Part shown: positions 10,461 through 21,072 of the stretch, piece by piece
How the letters are laid out: each line of letters starts with the position of its first letter
Position numbering within the stretch: position 1 is the first letter of the stretch
NCBI GenBank assembly: GCA_963978905.1
Contig: OZ022258.1
Location: forward strand, 34,347,282-34,411,281
DNA length: 64,000 nt
Direction of reading: 5' to 3'
DNA from: Trichostrongylus colubriformis
Taxonomy: Eukaryota; Nematoda; Chromadorea; Rhabditida; Trichostrongylidae
Program-made: the position numbers and the translations under genes
Notes under the pieces: generated by a model
Seen by the model: the letters and a program-made list of their open reading frames with translations, nothing else
What the model was told of the DNA's origin: nothing
Databases searched by the model: none

Positions 10461-10553
10461 TCGAAAACATATATAAGTTCCGCCGAATGATGAAGGGAAC
10501 AATGTGAAAAACGGGGTTGAAAAAACGGCGGGGACTTATTCTCCAACCCAATA

Positions 10554-11990
10554 AAAGAAGGAGGTGGGAAGTGCTGAGCTCCCGGAAACTTAAGGCATTC
10601 CTCACAAATGATTGACACAGCTGTTAACTTGATTATTGAGCACGACACTCTTTATTGCTATAATTGTAGCTTCAACGCTCCAATTACTGCAGATAGTAAT
10701 CCACACAACTTAGCTGTGATGGATTATTCGGCTTTTTAAGGCCTCTAGCACAACAACATAAGAAGGAAAAATGGCCCCACCTCCCCCGCCCCACTCTCCT
10801 TCCTTGAAAAAGTTTTTTCTGGGAAAGGACTCTAATGGACTCTAATGAGTAATGGAAAGTGAAGGTTTTGGAGCTTAAATAGATTTCTGTCAAACCAAAA
10901 TTTAACCGCAACTCGGTGGTGGTCCAAATTGCGCTCTTCTAGGGCATGCAGGCTCAGAAAGCATGCAATTAATCACGGTGGTTCGATACCACATCTTACC
11001 AGAAGCTCATGCTCTCTCCGAACCTTCTCAAATGGCAATGAGTCCTTTCTCCATGAAAGCTATTGTGGCGCCCGAAAATATATGAGAAGCCTCAATTCTC
11101 TTCTTCTGTCTCTCCGCCTCCCCACCAATCCATTCTTCGTACGTGGACTACCCCAATCCATGGTGCTATGGATCACTACAGAGATGAGAGGTGCTGTAGG
11201 AATTTTGACTTCTCACTCTCACATTCGCACGCAATACTCCTTATTTTCTTTCAATTTTGCCGATCACCGTGTCAAATGCCAACAATGTGTTGCCCAAATG
11301 AAGGCGGTAAATGATTGCCGTGCACATGACGCCATTCAATGCAGTAGCACCGCCGTTCGATCTATTAGGAAGGCTCAAAACTTTGCGCGGTCGGAATCAC
11401 GCCTAGCTTATGGTCAAGCACACCAAGAGCTCGTTTTTTTTTCACGGAACTGAATGAATTAGCAAAGTATGGGCATGAGGAGACCGCATAACGTACATGG
11501 TGAAGTGCATTACTGTCCTTTCCCGCAGCCATGTGCTACCAATTGATGCTGCTCGAGTCCATTGCTAGGCTTGCCAACGTGGCGTGTAGAGCTTCCATGG
11601 TACGGGAGATACATGCAAATATATGTATGTGCACAAAATTAATCTTGACGTTCTGCATTCATTACATATTCACTGTATCGGGTGGGTGCAATATTGGTGA
11701 TTTGATCCCTTCTGGCTTGAATCTTCCGTAACCGGAGCTCTTTGAAATTTTCTATTCTTGCTACTGTAAGTTTTACACGTAGGACGTAAGGCCGCGTCCA
11801 TACTTTGCGCACCGACGCCAGCACGAGCGGTGACGGTGCCTAATTGCAGTCGTCATCGTCGGTGGGCAAACTGTGAACGCGGCCTTGTGGCGACGAGGTT
11901 AACTGATCCTTGGGTTCTTCTGGGTCCAGGTGCACTGTCCTTCTCTTTTTCATAACGATCGCTTCTTCTGCATATTAATCGATCGCTTGA
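10554..11990. other. Region without recognised genes
   Basis: A 174-codon plus-strand frame (10929-11453) is the longest open stretch. Another plus frame overlaps it and it contains no recognised motif, so it is left uncalled. No element boundaries were found. Confidence 0.4.
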
Positions 11991-11994
11991 AGAT

Positions 11995-12175
11995 AGCTTC
12001 AGGGTGTAGTTATTGGAGAATCCCCAAAAGAAGTGACTCACATGAAAACTACAGGCCTAAGGAGCCTATTTATGGCGAATAAACCGCCGAGAAGCGCGCC
12101 CTCGAGTTGAAGTGACGGCGTAACGGTTAACGCTGACACGTTTGGATGACAGACCCCGCCTCCAGGCGACGTGGT
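11995..12175 (+). repeat. Dispersed repeat copy, about 180 bp
   Basis: This segment is clearly homologous to the inverse of 57930-58130. Shared blocks include AGAAGTGACTCACATG, GGTTAACGCTGACAC or its variant, and TTTGGATGACAGA. The two copies diverge beyond about 12175. The element class is unknown and no terminal repeats are visible. Confidence 0.65.
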
Positions 12176-13907
12176 CCCTAGTCGGCTACGATGAGAGCGG
12201 CCAAGGATATGCGGCCGGATCGGGGGTGTTGCGGCGCGCTATCACTGGATACTACGCCGCACCGTCTTGCAAAAGGGCCTCTCCTGATTTTCTGGGTATT
12301 GGCTATTCGATTGATCCGTGTCGTACATTTTGTAGCGTAAAACCAGCGTTACCCCTCACAATTCACTTGTTCAAGACTACTTTTATGAGAGCATGGGACG
12401 ATTCATGATCACCTGCGACCCATGACAATTGCTTTTTCTCACCCTCTTCGTCAATTACCTTAGACAAAGACAATCTCATCGAATTCTGGGCTCATACTGA
12501 TACCTCATTTCTTTCTAGTATGATGAACCTTTATCAGGCAGTCACTACTTTTACCGCACCCTGTATTCTCTGCTAGTCAACTAATTTTGTCAGCGAAAAA
12601 CCACTTTTGGAAATTTCAATTAACAGAACGTTTTCCAGCGGTGCTGCGAGCAGCTACCTTATGATTGTCTTTGCTCCAGAAACAAGCCTCTCTGAATAAC
12701 ATGAGGTTCTTCGTTGATACCTTCTGTAAATGATCAAAAATTCATGAAGGGAGCATGCGTGTGACTTACATATCACACTTATCGATGCTACGAGGTGTTC
12801 CGGTCTTCTTCCTGGGAAGGATAAGCATACTTGCGAGCAGAGTATATCTATCAGGTTCTTGACTTCTGGCGATGAGCTGCGTAGGTGATAGATGAAGTAT
12901 GTGATCGATCAATCTCGGAAATACTGTAGCCTCTCCTAAGATTTGAATGATTCCTTTCATGTCTTCGAAGCAAGCTTTCCTTAGCTATGCAGTGTAGCTT
13001 TATAAAGGAGAAGCGTTTGGTTTTGGGCGATATTTCTAATGTTGAGTGTCAACTTAGGTGTGACATTGGTGATTCGTCATCTCGTCATCGCTATGTGACT
13101 GCACACGCGAGAGACATGCGAGCATAAGTAGTGATGATGATTGGTTTATGCTTAATAGCTCGTCCCTATATGCCGTCTTGCCCACTCTTGATGATTTCTA
13201 CAAATCCTTCATCCGTGTTCAATATGGCTGGCTTCTTTAAAGGAGTCTTTTCACCGCCATCCAGCACGCAGTCTTAGGATTATTCAGAATCTTGTCCTTT
13301 CTTTCATTTTCTGCATTTCATTCCCGTTGAAACAGCGATGCAGTGGTGAACACGAATTATGTGGAAGTTCCTTCAAGGGGCTCACCATTAGGAGTAAACT
13401 CTCATCATTAGGTTCAGAAATTGCGTTGAAACCACCAAAGTGCACCTATCATGAGTTAAAAGATATATTCGTTCGTGTCGCTTGAATCAATGGATTTATT
13501 TACGTGTGCGCTACGGCTGTCAATTCACCACTGCGGTCCCTTTCGACTATGTTGCTCTGTGAGCTTCCCGCTCTCCGTACTTTTTTATCTGAGCCGCTTC
13601 CATTGTCAAGTTGAAAGCAGGCGGAAAAAGACACGTGAGCCGCGAACATCTTTATTCATGCTGCCGTCAGTAATGCGATTTCTACAAGTCAAACCTCAAG
13701 CGTACGCGTGTCGCGTTCTGTCCATATATGACAACGCCCAGAAACAATCGCCACCGCCATCTTTAGAGTTTTCGCCATCGTAGTCTAAATGGAAGGATGC
13801 TCTAGATCAGCATTATAGTGAAGGTGCTGTTAAAGAAATTTTGGACAAGTGGTTAAATGAACGTACATAGCCTGATAGAACCCCATTTGCTATGTTATGA
13901 TCACGTA
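12176..13907. other. Region without recognised genes
   Basis: Short open frames only, the largest at 13475-13783 (102 codons). A possible frame at 12142-12408 starts inside the preceding dispersed repeat and is not conserved in the second copy of that repeat, which argues against coding. Confidence 0.4.
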
Positions 13908-14072
13908 CAGCCCATTTCGGAGCGCCTGATAGGGCGTGGCATATGGACTTGGGTGAGCGTATGTCAAACTCTCTCACTCCACCACACACTCTCACTCATG
14001 TCACGCACTCTCGATCTCGCCACTCACCCATGTCCGTGGTCCACGCCCTACTAGGCGCTCCGAAATGGAGTG
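13908..14072. mobile_element. 165-bp MITE
   Basis: TA (13906-13907 and 14073-14074) flanks inverted ends CAGCCCATTTCGGAGCGCCT and, inverted, CACTCCATTTCGGAGCGCCT. The homology continues for over 30 bp through TAGGGCGTGG. The interior is rich in CTCTCACTC repeats. It has no coding capacity. Confidence 0.85.
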
Positions 14073-14435
14073 TAGGTTTCTAATGGAGCAATGGATCAAT
14101 AGGGTGGACCACCACGCCTTATCCCTTTTGTGGATACACGAAAATCTCGTTTTCGCGGGCATTTGCAAAGCCTTTATAGTGTTAGCTATTACAGTTACAG
14201 TCGTCTGGATCCGAAAGTTTTTTTTGCTCAGAATAAGCTAATGCGCACTGGAGGCTTAGACACTGCTGTCAAGAGCTCAAAATTGTTAAGGAGCATTATT
14301 CCACGACTGCCGACTTCCTCTTCCCATCCATCTCTGCTCTTTCTCATAACACATCCATCTCTGCTCTTTCCCATAACCTTTTCGCGTCAGAAGGCACCCT
14401 CTCAAATGCTTTCACTGATCCTGTTTTTTTATACA

Positions 14436-14437
14436 GG
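14436..14437 (+). promoter_or_regulatory. Probable trans-splice acceptor
   Basis: The sequence CTGTTTTTTTATACAG ends at 14436, 43 bases before the ATG at 14480. This fits a spliced-leader or ordinary 3' splice site placed just upstream of a first coding exon, as is usual in nematodes. A 27-bp tandem duplication (14325-14377) lies upstream. Confidence 0.4.
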
Positions 14438-14479
14438 TACTTCAAACCGAAGCTTTCACTGTCATTAGCTCCTCCTGAC

Positions 14480-14579
14480 ATGGGTAATCAGCAGGGACGT
14501 CGACTTAGTCGTGCGGCTATTCAGATGGAAAACGGCGACACGGGCACCTCTCTCGCCGACTCATTGAAATTCACTCAGT
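14480..14579 (+). CDS. Candidate first coding exon, myristoylated N terminus
   Basis: The exon opens with ATG GGT and encodes MGNQQGRRLSRAAIQ and a short acidic, Ser/Thr-containing tail, with 33 complete codons. It stops being coding at a strong donor (CA|GTACGT at 14580). Gly at position 2 with a basic following stretch is a typical N-myristoylation and membrane-targeting signal. The upstream acceptor and donor make a coherent first exon of 100 bases plus a 43-base leader. Later exons could not be linked: tested acceptors at 14995 and 15112 give immediate stops in the required phase. The next exon may lie beyond long introns. No family was recognised. Confidence 0.4.
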
Positions 14580-15462
14580 ACGTTGTTTTTTTCGATTTTC
14601 CTATCGATGAGTTCTCCTTTCTCTATGAAACATGAAATCCGCAAGCACACTGTCGTTTCAAGAGCGGTTGAATGAGAGCGACCGAAACTCTACTTCTCCT
14701 TATTTTTACTCTTTAGCAATAGTTCCTTGTCGCGGCGGAGTCAACTGGTCTTGATAGACGTCCACAAAAAAGGGAGTAAAGCTTAAATAAGGAAATCAAA
14801 ATAGATGCAGTTCAAAGCTGGGGGTTCGAGGGGGCAGCGTGCGGCTCTCAATGAAGGAGGCGTTATATGGTGTTGCAAAGCTTACGTGCAGCAGGTTGCC
14901 CAACAGAATTCTCTCTGTCCCGACTTCTCCCTCTCATTTGACTATGTATAGGATGTGTATGTCACGTATCACGATAGCTTCACCTACACTCAGTAATGGC
15001 TCACACTGGTGCTGAGCAATGGGCCGTAAAACTCGTCCTTGAATTCCATCAACAGCTAAGGGCATATGAATCCCATTTTTCAGCACTCCTTAGCGCTTTT
15101 GCTTCATTTCGAGGGGCGACGAAATCACTGATCCAGCACCGAAAAGTACTTTTCAAATCATCTGCTTTCACTCTTTCTCCGAATGATGCAGTCAAAAGAG
15201 TGAAGCAAGTGGCAAGCTCACAAGTGGTCCTTGTGGAACCACACAAAAAGATGGCTACATTTTCAGTTGGGTGGCGCACACTACTGCGCACAACTCACAA
15301 TGGGCATCAGTAGGTCGATCGAAATTGCTTTCTGTGAACAGTACCCGGTATCCATTGCCATTTGCCACTGAAACAAAACCACTCCCGTTCACACAAAAAT
15401 CGATAATTTTGCTCGTCATCTATCGATGCTCATGAACTATGAATCTGTGCAGTTGCGCTCCT
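14580..15462. other. Possible intron, one uncalled frame
   Basis: A 105-codon plus-strand frame (14996-15313) runs into a fragment of the GGCGCACACTACTGCGC-ended MITE family at about 15268-15300, with a similarly open antisense frame. It lacks a phase-compatible acceptor for the upstream exon and is left uncalled. Confidence 0.4.
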
Positions 15463-15470
15463 CTATTGGT

Positions 15471-15757
15471 AAGGTGGGGTTACTTACGCCAGAAAATCAC
15501 TTCAGTGGCGTCGCACTCGCGGCGCCACCAGGACGACTTGCGTATTGATTGCCCTAGGGAGCCCGGCAGAGCGTGGCTGCGTCACGTCTGCGCTTCCACG
15601 CATGCCAAACTGCCTCCTGCACCCCTGCCACTCTGCCTCCTTCACCCATGCCACACTGCCTCGCTTGAAGGCTGCCAGCCCTGCCACTGGTACTCGCACT
15701 CGCCGCACCGCTCGCCGCGGGCGGCCACGCGGTTTTCTGGCGTAAGTAACCTCAACC
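15471..15757. mobile_element. hAT-like MITE, 8-bp target duplication
   Basis: The octamer CTATTGGT is repeated exactly at 15463-15470 and 15758-15765. The ends are inverted repeats around GGTTACTTACGCCAGAAAA. The 287-bp interior holds an imperfect short tandem array of CCTGCCACTCTGCCTC-like units (about 15600-15690). An 8-bp duplication is characteristic of hAT transposons, though P and Merlin types are near alternatives. It has no transposase. Confidence 0.75.
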
Positions 15758-15984
15758 CTATTGGTGTAGTCCGAAAGTCGTTCCCTCCCTCTTGTACGTG
15801 ATAGGATTTTCTGAGTCTCAACACTTAGCTTACATCATGTTGCACATTTTTTAAATTTTTAACTTTAACTTCATTTTCTACACGGGTCTATCAACCTCTG
15901 TACAACACAAATGAAGCACAATGAGTTTGTTATGTTGTCGGTGCAAAAGAAACAATGAATTTTATGTGCCGTTCAACGCCTTTT

Positions 15985-16450
15985 ATGAGTCTTTATAGTT
16001 TGTTATCACTTTTTATCACCCACTATTGAGGCCGCTGTCTCGAAACCTACATTATCAATGGGTAGCAGCAGCCAAACTGAGAAGCATTACGAGTTCTATT
16101 GCAAGTGCTTCTAGAGCCTCTTATCAGCCCTTGTCAGCTGTTATCACTTTTGGTCACCCACCATCTAGGCCTCGCGCTAATGCACCCGTACCATCTCTTA
16201 TGGCACCCATGGATATAAATGCTCTTCCTCGAGCAGGAAAGGGTAACGGATACGATAACTATGCCTTTCGAGTTTTACCTTATTAGCCCTTGATAGTCGT
16301 GATCAGATCGAGCAATCACCATCAAAGCCACCCTACTGACCCCGTTAATACTCCACGGCATTACACCTATGAGTAACGACGCTTCAAGGTTATCCGAAAA
16401 GCGCAATGGATTTGGTGACTTCGAGAAATTCACGATTCTTACCCGTAACT
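15985..16450 (-). repeat. 145-bp-family repeats, inverted copy
   Basis: Degraded monomers occur in the opposite orientation to the arrays at 32.5, 47.0 and 56.3 kb. Motifs GTTATCACTTTT...CACCCAC recur at about 16003 and 16139. TTATCAGCCCTTGTCAGCTG is the reverse of the CTGATAAGGGCTGATAA motif of the other arrays. No (TG)n head is visible at this locus. Confidence 0.55.
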
Positions 16451-17265
16451 ATCAGCTGTTACCAGTTCTGCTTTCCCTGCTTGAATGTTCTTGTACCGTG
16501 CTACATAATAGCCATTAGTGTCAATGCTCTATCGTAGTCTCAAAAGAGGCAACGAACCTTCTGACCCTTGTCTTCCATTCCATGGATACATCGAAATGGG
16601 TTACCCCCACTGGTGTTTCCTTGCTTCCTTGCCACACCCTAAGCGATACCCAAAATTCTACATCCCACCTCTGCTGCATCTGACCTATGAATTTTCGGTC
16701 ACACAACCATACCACATAACACATATATCACAGCCACATACACCGTTCTGGTAAATAGGTTTGCTGTGGTTAGTATGGACAATTAGACCAGTGCAGTTAC
16801 TCCTTTCGCACTTACGCTTAGCCAAAAAATAAGCCTCATCTAACTAATATGCTCAGGAACACATTCCGGGATTACCTTGAGTGAGTTGAAGCGCTGAAAT
16901 GTGAAATATGAGTCGCTGAGGAAGGTGCCGACGAAAAAAATCCGAAAAATCCCGAAATGCTAGCATCTGGCATCGTGCGAGTCTACTGCGTGAAAATGAG
17001 CCTTGATTGCATTCCCGTTGGACGGTAATATGGGGAACCTTGAGGTATAGCCTGTCTCCCCGTGTCAACGTTCCCTTTACTACTGAAATTTTTCCTTATC
17101 TTATCTTATCTTATCACATAGTCGCAGGTCTCTTCAGCTACGTTGTTGCCACCGTTCCCAGCGTCATTGCCAGCAATCACGTCAGGGGTGGGCGGGCCTG
17201 GGCTGCATACATAGTGGAGTCGCGCTGGGTTTTTAGACTTTTCACGCTTCAGCAACCCTCACAGT
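16451..17265. other. Region without recognised genes
   Basis: Open frames at 16518-16754 (plus) and 16724-16521 (minus) overlap antiparallel and neither has splice support. A short (TTATC)n microsatellite lies at about 17095-17115. Confidence 0.4.
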
Positions 17266-17370
17266 CGTCTCGGTGAAGGTGAAGCTTACGTGTCTGGGGT
17301 CGAACCATCTGACCACGGAGAGAACTGCTACACTCCGATAGTCCTGGAATGCGCCTTTGGAAGAACCGTG
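17266..17370 (+). repeat. Solo end of the 31973-32463 foldback family
   Basis: The sequence matches about 32362-32465, sharing GGGTCGAAC-ATC, GACCACGG or its variant, and CCTGGAATG-GCCTTT. It represents one arm only, with no inverted partner nearby. A fragment of another family (CTTAAAGGCACACCACGCGA) starts at about 17418. Confidence 0.55.
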
Positions 17371-18142
17371 CACGGTAAAATCAGTTCCTCTGTTATCCAT
17401 AAATTTAAGCTGCAGTTCTTAAAGGCACACCACGCGATATCAGATTAGTGGCTTACTTCTTTTGGGACAAGTACATATGTCCTCAGATAACTAGCCGAAG
17501 TCCAATTAGCCATCGGGCTGAGACGTCGGGCCGTTCACGCAGCTTATTCTGCAGGCATTACAGGAACTTTATTAGCGTTAGAACTGTTCTTCTTCTGGTG
17601 TAATATAACGCCATAGGTCACCTATGAATGCACAAAAAAAACTCGACTACGCGCAAAGCCTTTGGACGATTTGTCATTGTGGCAACCTTTTGTGGACCAG
17701 ATCGCCATTTATCTTTCCTAGGCTTTATATAATATGTATTACATGGGCACTAAATCAAGCGTAGAACGCCTACTAGTGTTTTTAAGCAATTCCTTTGAAT
17801 TTCATGTCATTTCTCATTTTCACCGATTTTATTCGGCGTACCACGAATTTCTATCCGTCATTTCAATTAGTGCCATGAAAATTTGGTCGTTACCTGTATG
17901 CTGGGGACCATACACTCAGTTGTGAACTCCCACTCATTACTGGAGCCGAGGGAAAGCGTTCAAAAACACAGATGCCAGATGCACAGCTTGTGGATCACTT
18001 ACATAAGTCTAAACCTTTCCCTATTTTGTGGTCAACTAATTGGGACTAATTGTGAGATATCGGAGGAGATCATAACACTAACGCGATAATCATTTGGAGT
18101 CTCATCTCATTACTCATCTAGAAGATTGTTGATACACTTGGT

Positions 18143-18309
18143 TAGAGGGAATATACATACAGTCCTTATCGCAAGATGAGTAGGCGGACAAGTCGTACAT
18201 GCACGCATTCGCAACCGCGCGCGCAACGAGCTGCATGCGGCCCGCCTATTTTATCTTCGGGATAAGGACTGTGCACTGGATAGAGGGAATATACATACAG
18301 TCCTTATCG
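18143..18309. mobile_element. Short MITE with duplicated flank
   Basis: Inverted ends CAGTCCTTATCGCAAGATGA (18160) and, inverted, CACAGTCCTTATCCCGAAGA bound a unit of about 112 bp ending at 18271. A 29-base direct repeat that includes the left flank and left end occurs at 18143-18171 and again at 18281-18309. This suggests a tandem insertion or an aborted second copy at the same site. Confidence 0.65.
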
Positions 18310-19788
18310 TGAAGATACATTGCATAATTCGATGTTTATGCAAATGCACGCTTAACATCTTGCAAAACTTTGATTTCTATCTCCAAACAACGAGAGGTGG
18401 CGCCACTACCATTCCCAGCGTATTAGGATCAAAACAGGACCAACATGTGCCCAAATCAGCAAACTTTTGCAGTCCTGTCAAGCCGGTGATCCGGTAGTAA
18501 GCCACTCCGGGAGGATAAAAACGCAAGCATGCATGTCAGTCGGCTCCCACGAGCACTTGTATCAAAGGTGGGCTTAAGCGCATCAGCCCATTGACGAATA
18601 CATCAGTCAACCTTGTCCGGCAGCTAGTCTGTCCCATAAAACGATCACTTCTGACCGCCAGCAATGGGAATTAGCTAGATTATAAGAATTCGCGAGGACT
18701 TTTTCATTTCGTTGTTTATATCAAGGTGTCAGCATCCTGAATTTTGCTTAATCATGTGAATTTATAAGGTTCTTGCTAATTGTAAACTAACAGCTACCAA
18801 AATCAAAGCAATAAAAGTGCACAAAATCATTTACAAAACTCAACAAGTATTAACGGTCCGAAAGTAACCTGAGCAATTAATTCACTGCAGCCGTTACAAC
18901 TTATCTTACTTTTCTTCGCGATGCTGATAGTATGCCGCGAGATACCAAGAAGTTCGAATGGAGGAAGGGAACATACATTAATATCATTTTTTCCTTCTGA
19001 CTCCTTATGTGTTCCTATGCTAATTTATTATTGGAAATCAAAAAAAGCAAGATGAAGTACGTCTTGCGAGAAGACCCTGGTCATAGCTGATCGGTAGAGA
19101 ATAAACCAGAAAGATTGGCTTCGTGCTGTGACCACGCACAGTAGAGACGCTCTGGTCGCCAACGTATCTAAATTCTTCTGAGGCACCCTAGAAGGTGACA
19201 ATCATTGATGAACGCTATCGTATTTATGGTTTTCATAACGCAGTCAGACCCATGCGCCTAAAATGCCTCCTCATTTCCCTCTTCAGATAATATACATAGG
19301 TTATCGCTTCATATGTTTCAGATATCAAATACAACTGCTGCAATCCACCTGGTCAAAAGTTAAGACTACAGCAACATTTATTCAAGCCTTCAAGTTGGTT
19401 TCATTCTCTACGCTCTCTAACGTGTTCGATTACGGGCGCATAATTCTTGTTGGATTCCAGGCTGTTATGTTTCAAATCGCCAATCAGTCGTGAAATGTTT
19501 CAAAAGATGTCTATTGTTGAAGGGTTCCGAACGAATCAATGCTGTGATCTGAATATGCACGCTAAAGTTAGTTGCCTTCTTCCTATTGCTAGGTAGTATG
19601 AACTTTTCATAGTGTTATTCCATGTTAAAAGACCTCCCAAGTTTTCCTGCCGAAACACCACTTTGTTTTTACTCTGGATCTCGCCGGAGATCGCTTGAAC
19701 TTGACCCATAAGGGCTATTTGGGTTCTGATTACAAATGTGGCATCCGTTTGGCGTCGTTCAGTGCCACTGCGCTGTGCTAATATAGTA
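18310..19788. other. Region without recognised genes
   Basis: Only 60-80 codon frames occur. A segment near 18505-18530 weakly resembles the tail of the SINE-like repeats at 23.5 and 24.7 kb. The rest appears unique and AT-rich. Confidence 0.4.
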
Positions 19789-21070
19789 TCAGGTTGGCAA
19801 CTAAATAATTGCGGATTTTCGTTAGAAAGTCAAAGACCTTTATTTCATAGAACTAAGTAACTTAATTCTGTGATGTATTGCCCATTTTTATCAATGACCT
19901 TTTGCCATCTTTCAAGTAGCATCATAAATCCGCGTTCACAAAACTCTGGTTTTTATCAGTAAAGAACTGAGTCAGGTACGATTTGACCTCATCATCACTA
20001 CTGAAATTTTTACCACTCAAAGAATTTTGCAATGATCGAAACAAAAAGTAATCCGATGGTACAAGGTCAGGACTATATGGTGGATGTGGCAAAACATCCC
20101 AACCAAGCTTCAATAATTTTTGCCGAGTGGCCAAAGATGTGTGTGGCCTTGCATTGTCATGATGGAATACAACACTTTTTCGGTTAATTAATTCGGGTCG
20201 CTTTTCTTGAACTGCATTACTTAATTTTGTTAATTGTGCAATGTAGACATCATAACTGATCATTCGGTTGGGTGGTAGGAGTTCAAAGTAGACAATTCCT
20301 TTGTAATCCCACCAAACTGAGAACAAAACCTTCTTTTGATGAATCCCAGCTTTCGCTCTTGTTTGAGCTGGTTCACCTGGGCGGCTCCACGATCTTTTTC
20401 GTTGGACATTATTGTTAACGACCCATTTTTCATCGCCAGTGATCATTCGATTTAGAAGTGGATCATTTTCATCAAGTTTCTTTAGCAATTCGCAGATGTT
20501 AATGCGTTGCGTTAACTGCGTTTCCTTTAGATCAAGAGGAACCCATATGTCCAGTTTTGACACGTACCCAAGTTGTTTCAAATGCTTTTCAAGGCATGTA
20601 TGTGATACCTGTAGCTTCTATGCAATCTCAGGTGTTGTACTGTGACGATCCCAATCAAGTATTGCCTTGATTGGGTCGTTGTCTACTTCAACTGGACGAC
20701 CAGAGCGTGTCTCATCTTTGAGAGAAAAGCACCCATCCGAAATTTGGCAAACCAATTTTGGCACTGCCGTTCTTTTGAGGCTTCGGCTCCATAAACAGCA
20801 CATAACTTTTTGTGAGGTCGCGATGCGTTTTTCCCTTTACGGAAATAATAAAGCCTATATGACGAATATGAATGTTTTGATTCTCCATTTTCCAGCACAC
20901 GCCAAACGAGAATAATGCAACCGATCAAGAAACTTTATTTACTGGTTGATAGCAGGATTACCTACTACTAGATAACGATAGTGTTTGACATTTGGGCTAC
21001 GCCAGTAAAGCTAAAAATTTAACTAAAGCCATCTATGAGTGAAATCCGCAATAACTTAGTTGCCGACTAA
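19789..21070 (-). mobile_element. Full-length mariner, cecropia/bandit-like
   Basis: The 1282-bp element has TA at 19787-19788 and 21071-21072. Its inverted ends read TCAGGTTGGCAACTAAATAA and, inverted, TTAGTCGGCAACTAAGTTAT, continuing into TTGCGGATTT. The ends resemble those of human Hsmar1 (TTAGGTTGGTGCAAAAGTAA). Length, ends and protein are those of the cecropia subfamily, which includes the hookworm element bandit. Confidence 0.9.
19846..20888 (-). pseudogene. Mariner transposase, D,D34D, frameshifted
   Basis: This encoded the transposase that binds the terminal repeats, excises the element and inserts it at TA. The start MENQNIHIRHI is at 20888. Two frameshifts (near 20850 and 20745) and an in-frame TAG (20618-20620) break the helix-turn-helix half. 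From 20581 the catalytic core is open for 219 codons. It shows ITGDEKW, HHDNARPHT and YSPDLVPSDYFLF, with exactly 34 residues between the second and third Asp. A further frameshift near 19940 separates the C-terminal tail (ERWQKVIDKNGQYI). All three catalytic Asp remain, but the copy cannot make full protein. Confidence 0.9.
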
Positions 21071-21072
21071 TA

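Larger units (their letters stand above)
9177..10551. mobile_element. 1.4-kb foldback element with hairpin modules
   Basis: TA dinucleotides (9175-9176 and 10552-10553) flank two inverted arms of about 680 bp. They start TTGGGTTGGGGAATAAGTCC and inverted TTGGGTTGGAGAATAAGTCC. The arms meet in a short centre near 9862-9872, so the whole unit can fold as one hairpin. Arm identity is high, near perfect for about 9476-9670 against its mirror. Each arm carries four copies of a hairpin module. No transposase domain was seen. Open frames such as 10427-10053 (124 codons) and its mirror at 9462-9674 repeat an IELFxLYK peptide, which is simply the translation of the modules. The TA target and TTGGGTTG ends suggest Tc1/mariner-type mobilisation. 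Confidence 0.85.

Noticed and set aside
9177..10551. CRISPR-like repeat and spacer layout
   Set aside because: The modules are mirrored around a centre, the spacers are 130-150 bp and not uniform, and the context is a TA-flanked eukaryotic foldback. This is not a CRISPR array.
10929..11453. 174-codon open frame on the plus strand
   Set aside because: It has no motif, an overlapping second open frame and no splice sites. Frames of this length are expected by chance in 64 kb.
12142..12408. Open frame starting MDDRPRLQATW
   Set aside because: It starts in a dispersed repeat. The second copy (57981 minus) keeps only the first residues, so the frame is not conserved.
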